From contig NZ_JADMKB010000037.1 in NCBI RefSeq assembly GCF_018780075.1, positions 62,001 through 126,000 of the forward strand: a DNA stretch of 64,000 nt. The letters are read 5' to 3'. The stretch comes from Hydrogenophaga sp. (GTDB lineage Bacteria > Pseudomonadota > Gammaproteobacteria > Burkholderiales > Burkholderiaceae_C). Below, in pieces: positions 11,024-19,062 of this stretch (within the stretch, counting starts at the first letter, position 1; the number at the start of each line of letters is the position of its first letter). The notes beneath the pieces are model-generated. The model did no database searches and was not told the DNA's origin. It saw only the letters and a program-made list of their open reading frames with translations. Both the position numbers and the translations under genes were made by a program.

Positions 11024-11088
11024 CAGGCGTGAGATTAGGTTTGCGGATACCGCGGGTCCACTGACTTTTTTGCTAGCATCCATTCCAA

Positions 11089-12063
11089 ATGCTTATGAGT
11101 CACGATCCCTATTCGGGTAAACCCGTGTCCCTTGCACAAGCCTGCGCGCGCCTGCGTTTCAAGCACCTGCAGTTCCTGGACATCCTGGGTCAGGCCCGAA
11201 ACCTGCGCTTGACGGCTGAGCAGATGCACATCACGCAACCCGCGGCCACCAAGATCCTGATGGACATCGAAGGGATCCTGGAGGCCCGGCTGTTCGAGCG
11301 CCTGCCGCGCGGAATGCGCCCCAACGAGCTGGGCCTTTTCACGCTGCGCTACGCCGCCAGCGCATTGGCAGATCACCGCAAGTTCGTGGATGAATTCAAT
11401 GCACTCAAACAAGGTGGGCACGGTCACCTTTCGATCGGCGCCATCACGGGCTCGGCCGCCCATGCGCTGATCGCCTCTGTCGCGGAAATTCAGCGCTTGC
11501 GCCCGTTGCTGGTGTTGAAGGTGCTGGAACAAAGCAGCGACCAGTTGGTGGTCTGGCTGGCCGAGCGCAAGATCGACCTCATGATCGGGCGGTTCACCGA
11601 TGAGACCCAGCGCACCCAGTTTCAATACGAGCGACTGTCCAGTGAGCCCATGCAGGTGGTGGCGGGTGCCCACCACCCCTTGCGCGGCGCCCCCGATCTG
11701 GACCTGGCAGAGCTGTCGCACTGGCCCTGGATCCTCTACCCCTCCTCCACCGCTGTGCGCAAGGTGTCCGATGACATCTTCGGCCGCAACGGACTGACGC
11801 TCACCTCGGGCACGGTTGAGACGCCCTCATTCCTGTTTGCCCTGGAGATGATGCAGACCACCGACATGCTGTCGCTGCAGCCCAAAGCCCTGGTCGAGCG
11901 CTATTTCAACCGGGGGCTGCTGACGCGAATCCCCATTGAACTGCCCGACCGCATGCCCGACTACGGCATGTTGACCCGCCTGGGCGAAACCCCCACGCCG
12001 GCCGCGCTGGCGTTCATGGACGTGATGCGCCACGTGTCCGGCACAACGAACGAAACGGCCTGA
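11089..12063 (+). CDS. LysR-family transcriptional regulator
   Basis: 324 aa. An N-terminal winged helix-turn-helix (about residues 22-80: FKHLQFLDILGQARNLRLTA, ITQPAATKILMDIEGILEARLFER) is followed by a LysR substrate-binding domain (about 105-310). The wording LRLTAEQMHITQPAATKILMDIE is typical of the GbpR/PcaQ-like LysR branch associated with sugar-acid and aromatic catabolism. It is divergent from dctP of the TRAP/dehydratase operon and probably controls that operon in response to the sugar acid or an intermediate. An ATG three codons downstream is an equally possible start. Confidence 0.92.
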   Translation: MLMSHDPYSGKPVSLAQACARLRFKHLQFLDILGQARNLRLTAEQMHITQPAATKILMDIEGILEARLFERLPRGMRPNELGLFTLRYAASALADHRKFVDEFNALKQGGHGHLSIGAITGSAAHALIASVAEIQRLRPLLVLKVLEQSSDQLVVWLAERKIDLMIGRFTDETQRTQFQYERLSSEPMQVVAGAHHPLRGAPDLDLAELSHWPWILYPSSTAVRKVSDDIFGRNGLTLTSGTVETPSFLFALEMMQTTDMLSLQPKALVERYFNRGLLTRIPIELPDRMPDYGMLTRLGETPTPAALAFMDVMRHVSGTTNETA

Positions 12064-12106
12064 CATTCCAGCGCGAAGCGCTCAAGGTTCGCGCCGTTGG
12101 ACGTGC

Positions 12107-12361
12107 CTGGCACACCTTCGACGCGAGGTCCTGGCGCAGAGCGTTGCCACGGTGCGCGACGAGACACCACCCGGTCACCAGTTGCAGATCGACTTCGGCA
12201 CCGTGCGTGTGCCGGTGGCCGATGAACCGCTGAAGATTCACTTGTTCGTAGCGACGCTGGGCGACTCCCGGCGCACCTTCGTCGCCATGTTCCTGCACGA
12301 GCGCCAATCGGCCTGGCCGCCAGGATTGGAGGGCGCCTTCCGGCACTTCGGCGGCACACAA
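12107..12361 (+). pseudogene. IS21-type transposase (IstA) fragment
   Basis: A reading frame just after the LysR gene encodes REVLAQSVATVRDETPPG and then HQLQIDFGTVRVPVADEP, KIHLFVATLGDSRRTFV and HERQSAWPPGLEGAFRHFGG. This is the catalytic-core wording of IS21-family IstA transposases (…QVDFG… LFVATLGYSRR… ESAFRHFGG…). Only about 80 residues of a roughly 500-residue protein remain, with no start, no IstB gene and no terminal repeats, so it is a decayed remnant. It marks an old insertion between the sugar-acid locus and hemW. Confidence 0.75.
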
Positions 12362-12393
12362 AGTGGGTGGTCTTGCTCTCCGCCAAGAACTGC

Positions 12394-12418
12394 AAACCCG
12401 GTCTCGCGCCGGGTTTTG
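12394..12418. terminator. Bidirectional hairpin downstream of hemW
   Basis: AAACCCGG (12394-12401) pairs with CCGGGTTT (12409-12416) around a 7-nt loop. It lies about 35 nt beyond the hemW stop on the minus strand and is a likely intrinsic terminator. Confidence 0.65.
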
Positions 12419-12451
12419 GCTTCAGAGGACAGACGCTGCGATGGCAGCAGG

Positions 12452-13672
12452 TCAGTTCGACAGAAACAGGCCCTGCAGGTCGCTGAGAAAATCGAAACCG
12501 CGTTCGGTCGGGGTCACCACACCGCCTGCCGATTCGATCAGGCCCTTCTGCACCGCCTGGTCCAGTGCTGGCTGGATGCTGGAGAGCGGCAGACCGGTTC
12601 GGTCCGTGAACTGCTGCAACTCGAAACCGTGGCGCAGGCGCAGCGCGTTGAGCATGTACTCGAACGGCAGTTCCTTGCGCGCCACCTCTTCCACGCTCAC
12701 CACCGCATCGCCCGCGCGCGCCTTGTCCATGTACAGGCGCGGTTCGCGCGCACGCACCTGGCGCACCACCCGGTGGGCGAAGCTGAGCTTGCTGTGTGCG
12801 CCGGCGCCGATGCCGAGGTAGTCGCCAAACTGCCAGTAGTTCAGGTTGTGCCAGCAGCGGTGCCCGTTGCGCGCGTAGGCCGACACCTCGTAGCGCCCCA
12901 GACCCTGCTCGGCCGTCAGCTCGGTGATGCGGTCGAGCATGGCGTAGGCGTCGTCGTCTTCCGGTACCTGCGGCGGGAATTTGGCGAACACCGTGTTGGG
13001 TTCGATGGTCAGGTGGTAGATCGAAATGTGCGGCGGCTTGAACGAAAGCGCGGTGCGGATGTCGTCTTCGCATTGCGCCAGGTTCTGCCCCGGCAGCGCG
13101 TACATGATGTCGAGGTTGAAGGTGTCGAAGGCCTGCGCGGCCTCTTCCACCGCGGCCATGGCCTGCGCCCGGTCGTGCACGCGGCCCAGCGCCTTCAGGT
13201 GCGCGTCGTTGAAGCTTTGCACGCCGATGGACAGGCGCGTGACGCCCGCCGCGCGGAAGGCCTTGAAGCGGTCCTTCTCGAACGTGCCCGGGTTGGCTTC
13301 GAGCGTGATCTCGGCGTCGGCATCCAGCTTCAGCAGCGCACGCACATCGCCCAGCAAGCGGTCGATCGCCTCGGGGGCAAACAGGCTGGGCGTGCCGCCG
13401 CCGATGAAGATGCTGTGCACCTGCCGGCCCCAGATCAGCGGCAGGGCCGCCTCCAGGTCGGCACGCAGCGCGTCGAGGTACGCCTGCTCCGGCATGGGTT
13501 GACCGGGCGCGGACGTGGCGCTCCATTCGTGCGAATTGAAGTCGCAGTAAGGGCACTTCTTCAGGCACCACGGCAGGTGGATGTACAGCGAGAGCGGCGG
13601 CAGGCCCTGCAGCTGCAGCGTGCCCGGGCGCATCCAGTGGCGGATGTCGCTCCAGTGGGGTGTATCGCTCAT
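12452..13672 (-). CDS. hemW: Heme chaperone HemW (radical SAM)
   Basis: 406-aa radical-SAM protein of the HemN-like family. The cluster motif is CLKKCPYCDF near residue 40, followed by GGGTPSLF (SAM-binding glycine motif), GVQSFND and HLTIEPNT. The later WHNLNYWQFGDYLGIGAGAHS is the HemW signature. The CxxxCxxC arrangement lacks the additional Cys of true HemN, and the protein is shorter than HemN, so heme chaperone rather than coproporphyrinogen dehydrogenase. The start MSDTPHW overlaps the rdgB stop by 4 nt (ATGA), so the two are translationally coupled. It is the last gene of the leftward rph-rdgB-hemW set. Confidence 0.93.
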   Translation of the reverse strand: MSDTPHWSDIRHWMRPGTLQLQGLPPLSLYIHLPWCLKKCPYCDFNSHEWSATSAPGQPMPEQAYLDALRADLEAALPLIWGRQVHSIFIGGGTPSLFAPEAIDRLLGDVRALLKLDADAEITLEANPGTFEKDRFKAFRAAGVTRLSIGVQSFNDAHLKALGRVHDRAQAMAAVEEAAQAFDTFNLDIMYALPGQNLAQCEDDIRTALSFKPPHISIYHLTIEPNTVFAKFPPQVPEDDDAYAMLDRITELTAEQGLGRYEVSAYARNGHRCWHNLNYWQFGDYLGIGAGAHSKLSFAHRVVRQVRAREPRLYMDKARAGDAVVSVEEVARKELPFEYMLNALRLRHGFELQQFTDRTGLPLSSIQPALDQAVQKGLIESAGGVVTPTERGFDFLSDLQGLFLSN

Positions 13673-14283
13673 GCTTCGGGTGGTTGAAACCAGCGCGTGC
13701 GCATGAGTTCCAGCATCTGCTGGGCGGCCTTGCCACGGTGGCTGTTGGCGTTCTTTTTTTCGTCGCTCAACTGGGCAAAGGTGCAACCGAATTGCGGCAG
13801 GAACATCACGGGGTCGAACCCAAAGCCGTTCTCGCCGATGGGTTCTCGCGTGATCAGCCCCGGCGCCCGGCCCGAGGCCACCAACGGCTCCGGGTCGTCG
13901 GCGCTGCGCAGGGCGACCAGCGTGCTCACCAGCGCCGCGCGCCGGTCGCTCACACCGTCCATCTGCTCCAGCAGCGCGCGCACATTGTTGTCATCGCCCT
14001 TGGCGTAGCCGAACTGCGTCGCGTAGTAGGCGGTGTCCACACCAGGCAACCCACCGAAGGCCTCCACACACAGCCCGGCGTCGTCGGCCAGCGCAGGCAG
14101 GCCGCTCACCTGCGCCGCATGGCGCGCCTTGGCCAGCGCGTTCTCGATGAAGGTACGGTGTGGCTCGGGGGCTTCGGGAATGCCCAGATCGGCCTGGCGC
14201 ACGAGCTCGACGCCCAGCGGCGCAAACAGCGCCTGCAGTTCAAACAGCTTGCCCTTGTTGTTGGAGGCCAGAACCAGTTTCAT
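13669..14283 (-). CDS. rdgB: XTP/dITP diphosphatase (RdgB/HAM1)
   Basis: House-cleaning nucleotide pyrophosphatase that removes ITP, dITP and XTP. 204 aa, with the family motifs LVLASNNKGKLFEL at the N-terminus, FIENALAKARHAA, ALADDAGLCVEAFGGLPGV (catalytic Asp pair), GENGFGFDPVM and AQLSDEKKNANSHRGKA. The start was set at the ATG giving MKLVLASNN, the invariant beginning of the family. hemW overlaps its stop by 4 nt. One dispersed repeat separates it from rph upstream. Confidence 0.96.
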   Translation of the reverse strand: MKLVLASNNKGKLFELQALFAPLGVELVRQADLGIPEAPEPHRTFIENALAKARHAAQVSGLPALADDAGLCVEAFGGLPGVDTAYYATQFGYAKGDDNNVRALLEQMDGVSDRRAALVSTLVALRSADDPEPLVASGRAPGLITREPIGENGFGFDPVMFLPQFGCTFAQLSDEKKNANSHRGKAAQQMLELMRTRWFQPPEA

Positions 14284-14298
14284 GAACGGTCGCAGCGC

Positions 14299-14366
14299 GG
14301 GGCCGTGCCAAACCAGCCCTCGCCCCCCACGGGGGCAGCGAGCGCACGACGTGACGAGCGTGGGTG
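14299..14366 (-). repeat. Dispersed 3'-end double-hairpin repeat, copy R1
   Basis: Starts a few nt after the rph stop, reading with rph. It has a C/G-run hairpin (CCCCCGTGGGGG in the rph direction) followed by a second GC hairpin. It is most like R10 and lies between rph and rdgB, two genes of one probable operon. Confidence 0.7.
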
Positions 14367-14368
14367 CA

Positions 14369-15097
14369 TCATGATGCGAGTGCCTGCTTCTGCAGCACCA
14401 CCAGTTCGCCGATGCCCTTTTCGGCCAGCGCCAGCAACGCGTCCATCTCCGCACGCGTGAAGGCCACGCCCTCGGCGGTGCCCTGCACTTCCACGAAATG
14501 CCCGGCGCCGGTCATCACGACGTTCATGTCGGTGTCGCAGACCGAGTCTTCCACGTACTCCAGGTCCAGCAACGGCTGGCCGTCCAGAAGGCCCACCGAG
14601 ATGGCGGCCACGGGGCCCTTGATCGGCGAGGCAACAATTTTTCCTTCGGCCAGGAGCTTGTTCACCGCATCCTGCGCCGCCACGAAGGCGCCGGTGATGC
14701 TGGCGGTGCGTGTGCCGCCGTCGGCCTGCAGCACATCGCAGTCGAGCGAAATGGTGCGTTCACCCAGGGCCTTCAGGTCGAACACGGCACGCAGCGAGCG
14801 ACCGATCAGGCGCTGGATCTCCTGCGTGCGCCCGCTCTGCTTGCCTTTGGCGGCCTCGCGGCTGCTGCGGGTGTGGGTGGCGCGCGGCAGCATGCCGTAT
14901 TCGGCCGTCACCCAGCCTTCGCCACTGCCCTTTTTGTGCGGCGGCACTTTTTCTTCCACCGAAGCGGTGCACAGCACTTTGGTGTTGCCGAATTCGATCA
15001 GCACCGAACCTTCGGCGTGGATGGTGTACCCGCGGGTGATGCGCACGGGACGCAGGGCGTCGGCGGCCCGTTGGCCGGGGCGGGAAGAAACGGTCAT
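14369..15097 (-). CDS. rph: Ribonuclease PH
   Basis: Phosphorolytic 3'-5' exoribonuclease that trims tRNA 3' ends. 242 aa, the family norm. Motifs: [44 protein letters not shown] (phosphate-binding Arg region), [35 protein letters not shown] (the Asp/Arg core) and the C-terminal VEVQGTAEG. The start at [18 protein letters not shown] matches the usual RNase PH beginning; the upstream in-frame residues are not conserved in style. First of rph-rdgB-hemW on the minus strand, with repeat R1 after it and R2 upstream. Confidence 0.97.
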   Translation of the reverse strand: MTVSSRPGQRAADALRPVRITRGYTIHAEGSVLIEFGNTKVLCTASVEEKVPPHKKGSGEGWVTAEYGMLPRATHTRSSREAAKGKQSGRTQEIQRLIGRSLRAVFDLKALGERTISLDCDVLQADGGTRTASITGAFVAAQDAVNKLLAEGKIVASPIKGPVAAISVGLLDGQPLLDLEYVEDSVCDTDMNVVMTGAGHFVEVQGTAEGVAFTRAEMDALLALAEKGIGELVVLQKQALAS

Positions 15098-15170
15098 GAA
15101 AACCTCTATCAAACTGTTGAACAATCAATGAGCGGGGGAGCTTCAGGCGCACAAGGCAGCCAGGTCCAGC

Positions 15171-15244
15171 GTGCGGCGGAACCGTCTCCGCCGGGCCGCT
15201 CGCACCGCCCCTGGGGGTGACGCAGCAGGCGGCGCGGGGGGATC
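15171..15244 (-). repeat. Dispersed 3'-end double-hairpin repeat, copy R2
   Basis: Directly follows the PP2C phosphatase stop (15249) in the direction of that gene. A proximal C-run/G-run hairpin (CACCCCCAGGGGC) is followed by a distal hairpin whose outer stem is GTGCG/CGCAC. It fills the gap between the phosphatase and rph. Confidence 0.8.
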
Positions 15245-15248
15245 CTAC

Positions 15249-16148
15249 CTAAGCGTTCTTTTCAGCGGTGCGCCGGATCGCTTCGTTGATTTCAGCGATC
15301 GAGCGTTCGATCGCCTCGTCGTCCAGGTCTTCGATGGTCGAGTCGAGCACGCCCGACTGGATGGTGGAAGCGAACACACCGTCTTCGATGTCTTCGGTGG
15401 AAATGCGCGTGGTCTGGTACTCGCCGGGCGTTTCCCACTCCATCGCCAGCACCGTGACGTTGTCGCAGCGTGGTCCACCGCGCTTGAGCGCCATTTCCAC
15501 CAGGTCGGGAACGGCATGCTCCAGCGACTGGTTGGCCAGCTCGGAGGCGATCTCAAAATCCTTCACCGTGCCCCACAGGCCATCGGAACACAGCAGCACG
15601 CGATCACCCTGCTGCAGCTGCACCGGACCGGACAGGTCAAACACGGGCTTGGCCGGCGAACCCAGGCAGGTGAACAGGATGTTGCGGTTGATGTGCGACG
15701 TGGCCCGACCCAGGTGGGCCTGCTGCTCCATGTAGGAATGATCGCGGGTGCGGGTGAGCAATTCACCGTTGCGAACCAAGTAGAGGCGGGAGTCACCGCA
15801 ATGGACCCAGTGCATGTTGCCCCGCTCCATCACGGCCGCCACGAGCGTGGTCCGGGGCGTGTCGAGCATGCCTTTTTCGGCGGCGTAACGGATGATCTGG
15901 TGGTGCGCCGCCATCAACGCGCTGGAGAGGAACTCGGGCACCTCGCGCACCGTCGGGTTGGCGGCCTTCTGGAAATAGGCCGAGAACGTCTGCAAAGCCA
16001 GCTGGGCCGCCATCGCTCCCTCGGGATGTCCACCCATGCCATCGGCCAGCACGAACAGTCCGGACTCGCGCGTGTAGGCGTAGCCCATCCGGTCTTCGTT
16101 GCGCTCACGGCCTCCCTGACGGCTGATCTGGTAAACCGAAAACTTCAT
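15249..16148 (-). CDS. PP2C-type Ser/Thr protein phosphatase
   Basis: 299-aa metal-dependent phosphatase (PPM/PP2C). Metal-ligand motifs run in order: RNEDRMG (about residue 18), FVLADGMGGHPEG, HCGDSRLYLVRNG, LLCSDGLWG and CDNVTVL, so all core Asp ligands are present. After the catalytic domain (about residue 240) comes an acidic tail of about 60 residues (DIEDGV, DLDDEAIERSIAEINEAI) not needed for catalysis. The start codon overlaps the stop of the upstream Ser/Thr kinase by 4 nt, so kinase and phosphatase form an opposed signalling pair on common substrates. Cytoplasmic; no membrane segment. Confidence 0.93.
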   Translation of the reverse strand: MKFSVYQISRQGGRERNEDRMGYAYTRESGLFVLADGMGGHPEGAMAAQLALQTFSAYFQKAANPTVREVPEFLSSALMAAHHQIIRYAAEKGMLDTPRTTLVAAVMERGNMHWVHCGDSRLYLVRNGELLTRTRDHSYMEQQAHLGRATSHINRNILFTCLGSPAKPVFDLSGPVQLQQGDRVLLCSDGLWGTVKDFEIASELANQSLEHAVPDLVEMALKRGGPRCDNVTVLAMEWETPGEYQTTRISTEDIEDGVFASTIQSGVLDSTIEDLDDEAIERSIAEINEAIRRTAEKNA

Positions 16149-17152
16149 TTGAACTTCGTGCCGGCCACGGTCGATTTGCGCGGTGATTTCTTGTTGTCGG
16201 AGACGATGTTGTCAAACTGCAGCCGCATCTTCTCGGCCACGGTCAGTTTGGTGTAACTGCGTTCGGTCTCGCGGCTGAGCTCTTTCTGCAGAGCAAACAC
16301 CGACTGCGGGCGCGACAACGGGTCCAGCGACATGCACCATTCCACCACCTCGATCAGGTTGTCGGAATAGACACCGCGCAAGCGGGAGAGTGCGAGCGAC
16401 AGCCGGTCTTTCTCCAGCCGTTGCGGTGCGTCGTTGGGCGGGTAACCCTGCATGCTGGCGTAGATGCAGGCTCCAATGGCGTAGATGTCCGTCCATGGGC
16501 CCATGCTCGAATCGCGCCGGTACATCTCGGGCGCGGCGAAGCCGGGCGTGTACATGGGACGAATGAAGTTGCCTTCCTTGCTCAGCACCTCGCGCGCTGC
16601 GCCGAAGTCGATCAGCACCGCGCGGTTGTCGTCGGTCACGAAGATGTTGGCGGGCTTGATGTCCAGATGCAGCATCTTGTGCTGGTGCACGATGCGCAGC
16701 CCCCGCAAGACCTCGTCGTACAGCGAGCGAATGGTCGATTCACGGAAGACCTTCTGCTTTTTCAGCTCGCGGGCGGTGATGATGAATTCCTGCAGGGAAG
16801 ACCCCTCCAGGTAGTTCATCACCATGTAGACGGTTTCGTTTTCGCGAAAAAAATTGAGCACGCTCACCACCGACTGGTGGGAGATCTGGGCCAGCGCACG
16901 GCCTTCTTCGAAGAAGCTCTTGAGACCCAGGCGATAGAGGGAGAGCTTCTCAGGCTGCACCTGTGGCAACAACTCACCCGGCCCACGACTGGCCAGGGAC
17001 GATGGCAGGTACTCCTTCACCGCCACCTGCTGGCCTTCGGTGTCAACCGCGAGGTAAACCACGCCAAATCCCCCTGCCGCCAGCTTGCGCACAATGCGGT
17101 AGCCGCCGATGACGGTGTCCGGTGGCAAGGAAGCAGGTTTGACCTTTGACAT
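16145..17152 (-). CDS. Hanks-type Ser/Thr protein kinase
   Basis: 335-aa soluble kinase. Gly loop KLAAGGFGVVYLAVD, VAVKEYLP (ATP-binding Lys), catalytic loop LHLDIKPANIFV, Mg2+ motif IDFGAAR, and an activation segment leading to TPGFAAPEMY. The subdomain structure covers about residues 18-290. A Lys/Ser-rich tail of about 45 residues ends the protein. No transmembrane helix or PASTA domain, unlike PknB. It overlaps the PP2C gene by 4 nt and is divergent from yicC, with only 61 nt between the starts. Targets are not predictable. Confidence 0.93.
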   Translation of the reverse strand: MSKVKPASLPPDTVIGGYRIVRKLAAGGFGVVYLAVDTEGQQVAVKEYLPSSLASRGPGELLPQVQPEKLSLYRLGLKSFFEEGRALAQISHQSVVSVLNFFRENETVYMVMNYLEGSSLQEFIITARELKKQKVFRESTIRSLYDEVLRGLRIVHQHKMLHLDIKPANIFVTDDNRAVLIDFGAAREVLSKEGNFIRPMYTPGFAAPEMYRRDSSMGPWTDIYAIGACIYASMQGYPPNDAPQRLEKDRLSLALSRLRGVYSDNLIEVVEWCMSLDPLSRPQSVFALQKELSRETERSYTKLTVAEKMRLQFDNIVSDNKKSPRKSTVAGTKFK

Positions 17153-17213
17153 AATTCGGGTGGTTTCCGGAACGCTCGTTTTGGACCATTCACTCGGATC
17201 GGGCCCCAGTCCA

Positions 17214-18137
17214 ATGGCAGTTTACAGCATGACCGGCTACGCCACAGCCCAGTCGGGCGGCCCTCAGGCCGCCAGCGCCGGAGAGGCCCAGCCGGGTCTC
17301 GGCATGGAAATTCGCTCGGTGAACAGCCGCTTCCTTGACCTCACATTCAAGCTGTCGGACGACTTGCGCGGCACCGAGCCCGCGCTGCGCGAGCTGCTGG
17401 GTGCACGCCTCAAACGCGGCAAGGTGGAAGTCCGCGCTTGGATCGAAGGCCGCTCGGACGGCGCCGTGCGTCCACCTTCCGTGGCCGACCTGCAGCGACT
17501 GGTGGGGCTGCAGGACAGCATCCAGGCCTGGTGCCCGAAGGCCGCACCGCTCTCGGTCGCCGAGGTGCTGCAATTGACGTCGCGCCAGCAAGCCCTGCCC
17601 GGCGGCCTGCACGAGCACCTGCTGGAACTGGCCCAGACCACCCTGGACGGTTTTGTCGCCGCCCGGGAGCGCGAGGGCAAGCGCCTCGCCGACATGCTGC
17701 TGGACCGACTGAAGCAGTTGCGCCAGCTGGCGCGGGACGCGCAACCGCTGATTCCCCAGCTGGTCGCGCAACAGCGCCAGCGGTTCATCGACCGCTGGAA
17801 CGAGGCGCTGAACGCCAGCGCAGCCGCCGGTGGCACCGCCAACACCCTCACCAGCGAAACCGTTCAGGACAGGGCCCTCACCGAAGCCACGGCCTTCGCC
17901 ATCCGGATCGACGTGGCCGAAGAGTTGACCCGCCTGGATTCCCACCTGGAAGAAATCGAGCGCCTGATCAAAAAAGGCAGCGAGGTCGGCAAACGGCTGG
18001 ACTTCCTGATCCAGGAACTGCACCGCGAAGCCAACACAATGGGCGCCAAATCCTCCAGCCTGGAACTGACCCGCATTTCGGTCGACATGAAGGTGTTGAT
18101 CGAACAGATGCGCGAACAGGTCCAGAACATCGAATAA
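17214..18137 (+). CDS. yicC: YicC family endoribonuclease
   Basis: 307 aa. N-terminal [13 protein letters not shown] is the family hallmark (SMTGYG/A), followed by [16 protein letters not shown]. The C-terminal DUF1732 part reads [19 protein letters not shown] and then [17 protein letters not shown]. YicC/YloC proteins are reported endoribonucleases that influence mRNA and small-RNA turnover. It lies 8 nt upstream of gmk, the usual betaproteobacterial order. The ATG chosen gives the conserved start; an extra 35 upstream in-frame codons overlap the divergent kinase gene and are not conserved in style. Confidence 0.94.
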   Translation: MAVYSMTGYATAQSGGPQAASAGEAQPGLGMEIRSVNSRFLDLTFKLSDDLRGTEPALRELLGARLKRGKVEVRAWIEGRSDGAVRPPSVADLQRLVGLQDSIQAWCPKAAPLSVAEVLQLTSRQQALPGGLHEHLLELAQTTLDGFVAAREREGKRLADMLLDRLKQLRQLARDAQPLIPQLVAQQRQRFIDRWNEALNASAAAGGTANTLTSETVQDRALTEATAFAIRIDVAEELTRLDSHLEEIERLIKKGSEVGKRLDFLIQELHREANTMGAKSSSLELTRISVDMKVLIEQMREQVQNIE

Positions 18138-18145
18138 GCCATTCC

Positions 18146-18766
18146 ATGGAATACCCCGGAAACCTGTTTGTCGTCGCCGCCCCGAGTGGGGCAGGCAAAT
18201 CCAGCTTGGTGAAGGCCCTGATGGAGCTCGACGCACGCGTCGTGCCATCGGTCTCCCACACCACGCGCCCCCCGCGCGGTCAGGAACTGCACGGGCGCGA
18301 GTACTACTTTGTGAGCCGCGAGACCTTCGACCAGATGGTCTTGCAGGACGGTTTCCTGGAATGGGCACTGGTGCATGGCAACCGCTATGGCACGTCCAAG
18401 CAGGCCATCGAACAGCGCATGGCACAGGGCGCAGACGTGGTGCTGGAGATCGATTTCCAGGGTGCGATCCAGGTCAAACGCATCTTCCCCAACGCTGTGC
18501 TCATCTTCATCCTGCCCCCGAGCTGGGAGGAGCTTCGCTCCCGGCTGGAGCGGCGCGCCGAGGACAGCGCCGAGGTCATCGAAGTCCGGCTGCAGAACGC
18601 CGCTCACGAGATGACGCACGCCAAAGAATTCGACTTCGTTATAATCAACGAGTTGTTCGAGCGGGCCCTGTTTGACCTCAAGGCCATCGTCCATGCCCAG
18701 CGGCTCAAGTTCGCCGCCCAGCGTATCGCCCGCAGCGATACCTTCAAAGCGCTCAACATCCTCTGA
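18146..18766 (+). CDS. gmk: Guanylate kinase
   Basis: GMP + ATP to GDP + ADP. 206 aa. P-loop [13 protein letters not shown] at residues 8-20, GMP-binding [48 protein letters not shown], and the lid region with [17 protein letters not shown]. It follows yicC by 8 nt and is followed by rpoZ after 28 nt. A perfect TATAAT hexamer lies near its 3' end (about 18640) and could serve a promoter for rpoZ, but no good -35 is seen. Confidence 0.97.
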   Translation: MEYPGNLFVVAAPSGAGKSSLVKALMELDARVVPSVSHTTRPPRGQELHGREYYFVSRETFDQMVLQDGFLEWALVHGNRYGTSKQAIEQRMAQGADVVLEIDFQGAIQVKRIFPNAVLIFILPPSWEELRSRLERRAEDSAEVIEVRLQNAAHEMTHAKEFDFVIINELFERALFDLKAIVHAQRLKFAAQRIARSDTFKALNIL

Positions 18767-18794
18767 ACCCCACCGCATTTACCGAGGCCCGCAC

Positions 18795-18998
18795 ATGGCA
18801 CGCATCACCGTCGAAGACTGTCTGGAAAAGATCCCCAACCGCTTTCAGCTTGTGCTGGCAGCGACTTACCGTGCCCGCATGCTGAGCCAGGGCCACGCGC
18901 CCAAGATCGACAGCAAGAACAAGCCCGGCGTGACCGCCCTGCGCGAAATCGCCGAAGGCAAGATCGGTCTGGAAATGCTGAAAAAAGTGCCGCTCTGA
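18795..18998 (+). CDS. rpoZ: RNA polymerase omega subunit
   Basis: 67 aa. [20 protein letters not shown] and [11 protein letters not shown], then the [14 protein letters not shown] segment are typical of RpoZ. Omega assists assembly of beta' into RNA polymerase and contributes to ppGpp binding. It lies 28 nt after gmk. In many betaproteobacteria spoT follows rpoZ directly; here a strong bidirectional terminator and convergent nadA follow instead. Confidence 0.96.
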   Translation: MARITVEDCLEKIPNRFQLVLAATYRARMLSQGHAPKIDSKNKPGVTALREIAEGKIGLEMLKKVPL

Positions 18999-19010
18999 AC
19001 CTCAGACGCC

Positions 19011-19045
19011 CATGAAAAAGCCCGCTGCCAGCGGGCTTTTTCATG
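19011..19045. terminator. Strong bidirectional terminator between rpoZ and nadA
   Basis: A perfect 15-bp stem (19011-19025 with 19031-19045) with a 5-nt loop TGCCA. The base of the stem is A5/T5, so it gives a T-run in both directions. It serves the convergent rpoZ and nadA genes. Confidence 0.93.
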
Positions 19046-19062
19046 GGCGCTACCGACAGCCT

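Noticed and set aside
6995-11032. 1345-codon plus-strand frame through the sugar-acid operon
   Set aside because: It is antisense to three well-supported genes and has shadow-type composition.
18630-18650. TATAAT inside gmk as a promoter for rpoZ
   Set aside because: No -35 element at suitable spacing; kept only as a remark under gmk.
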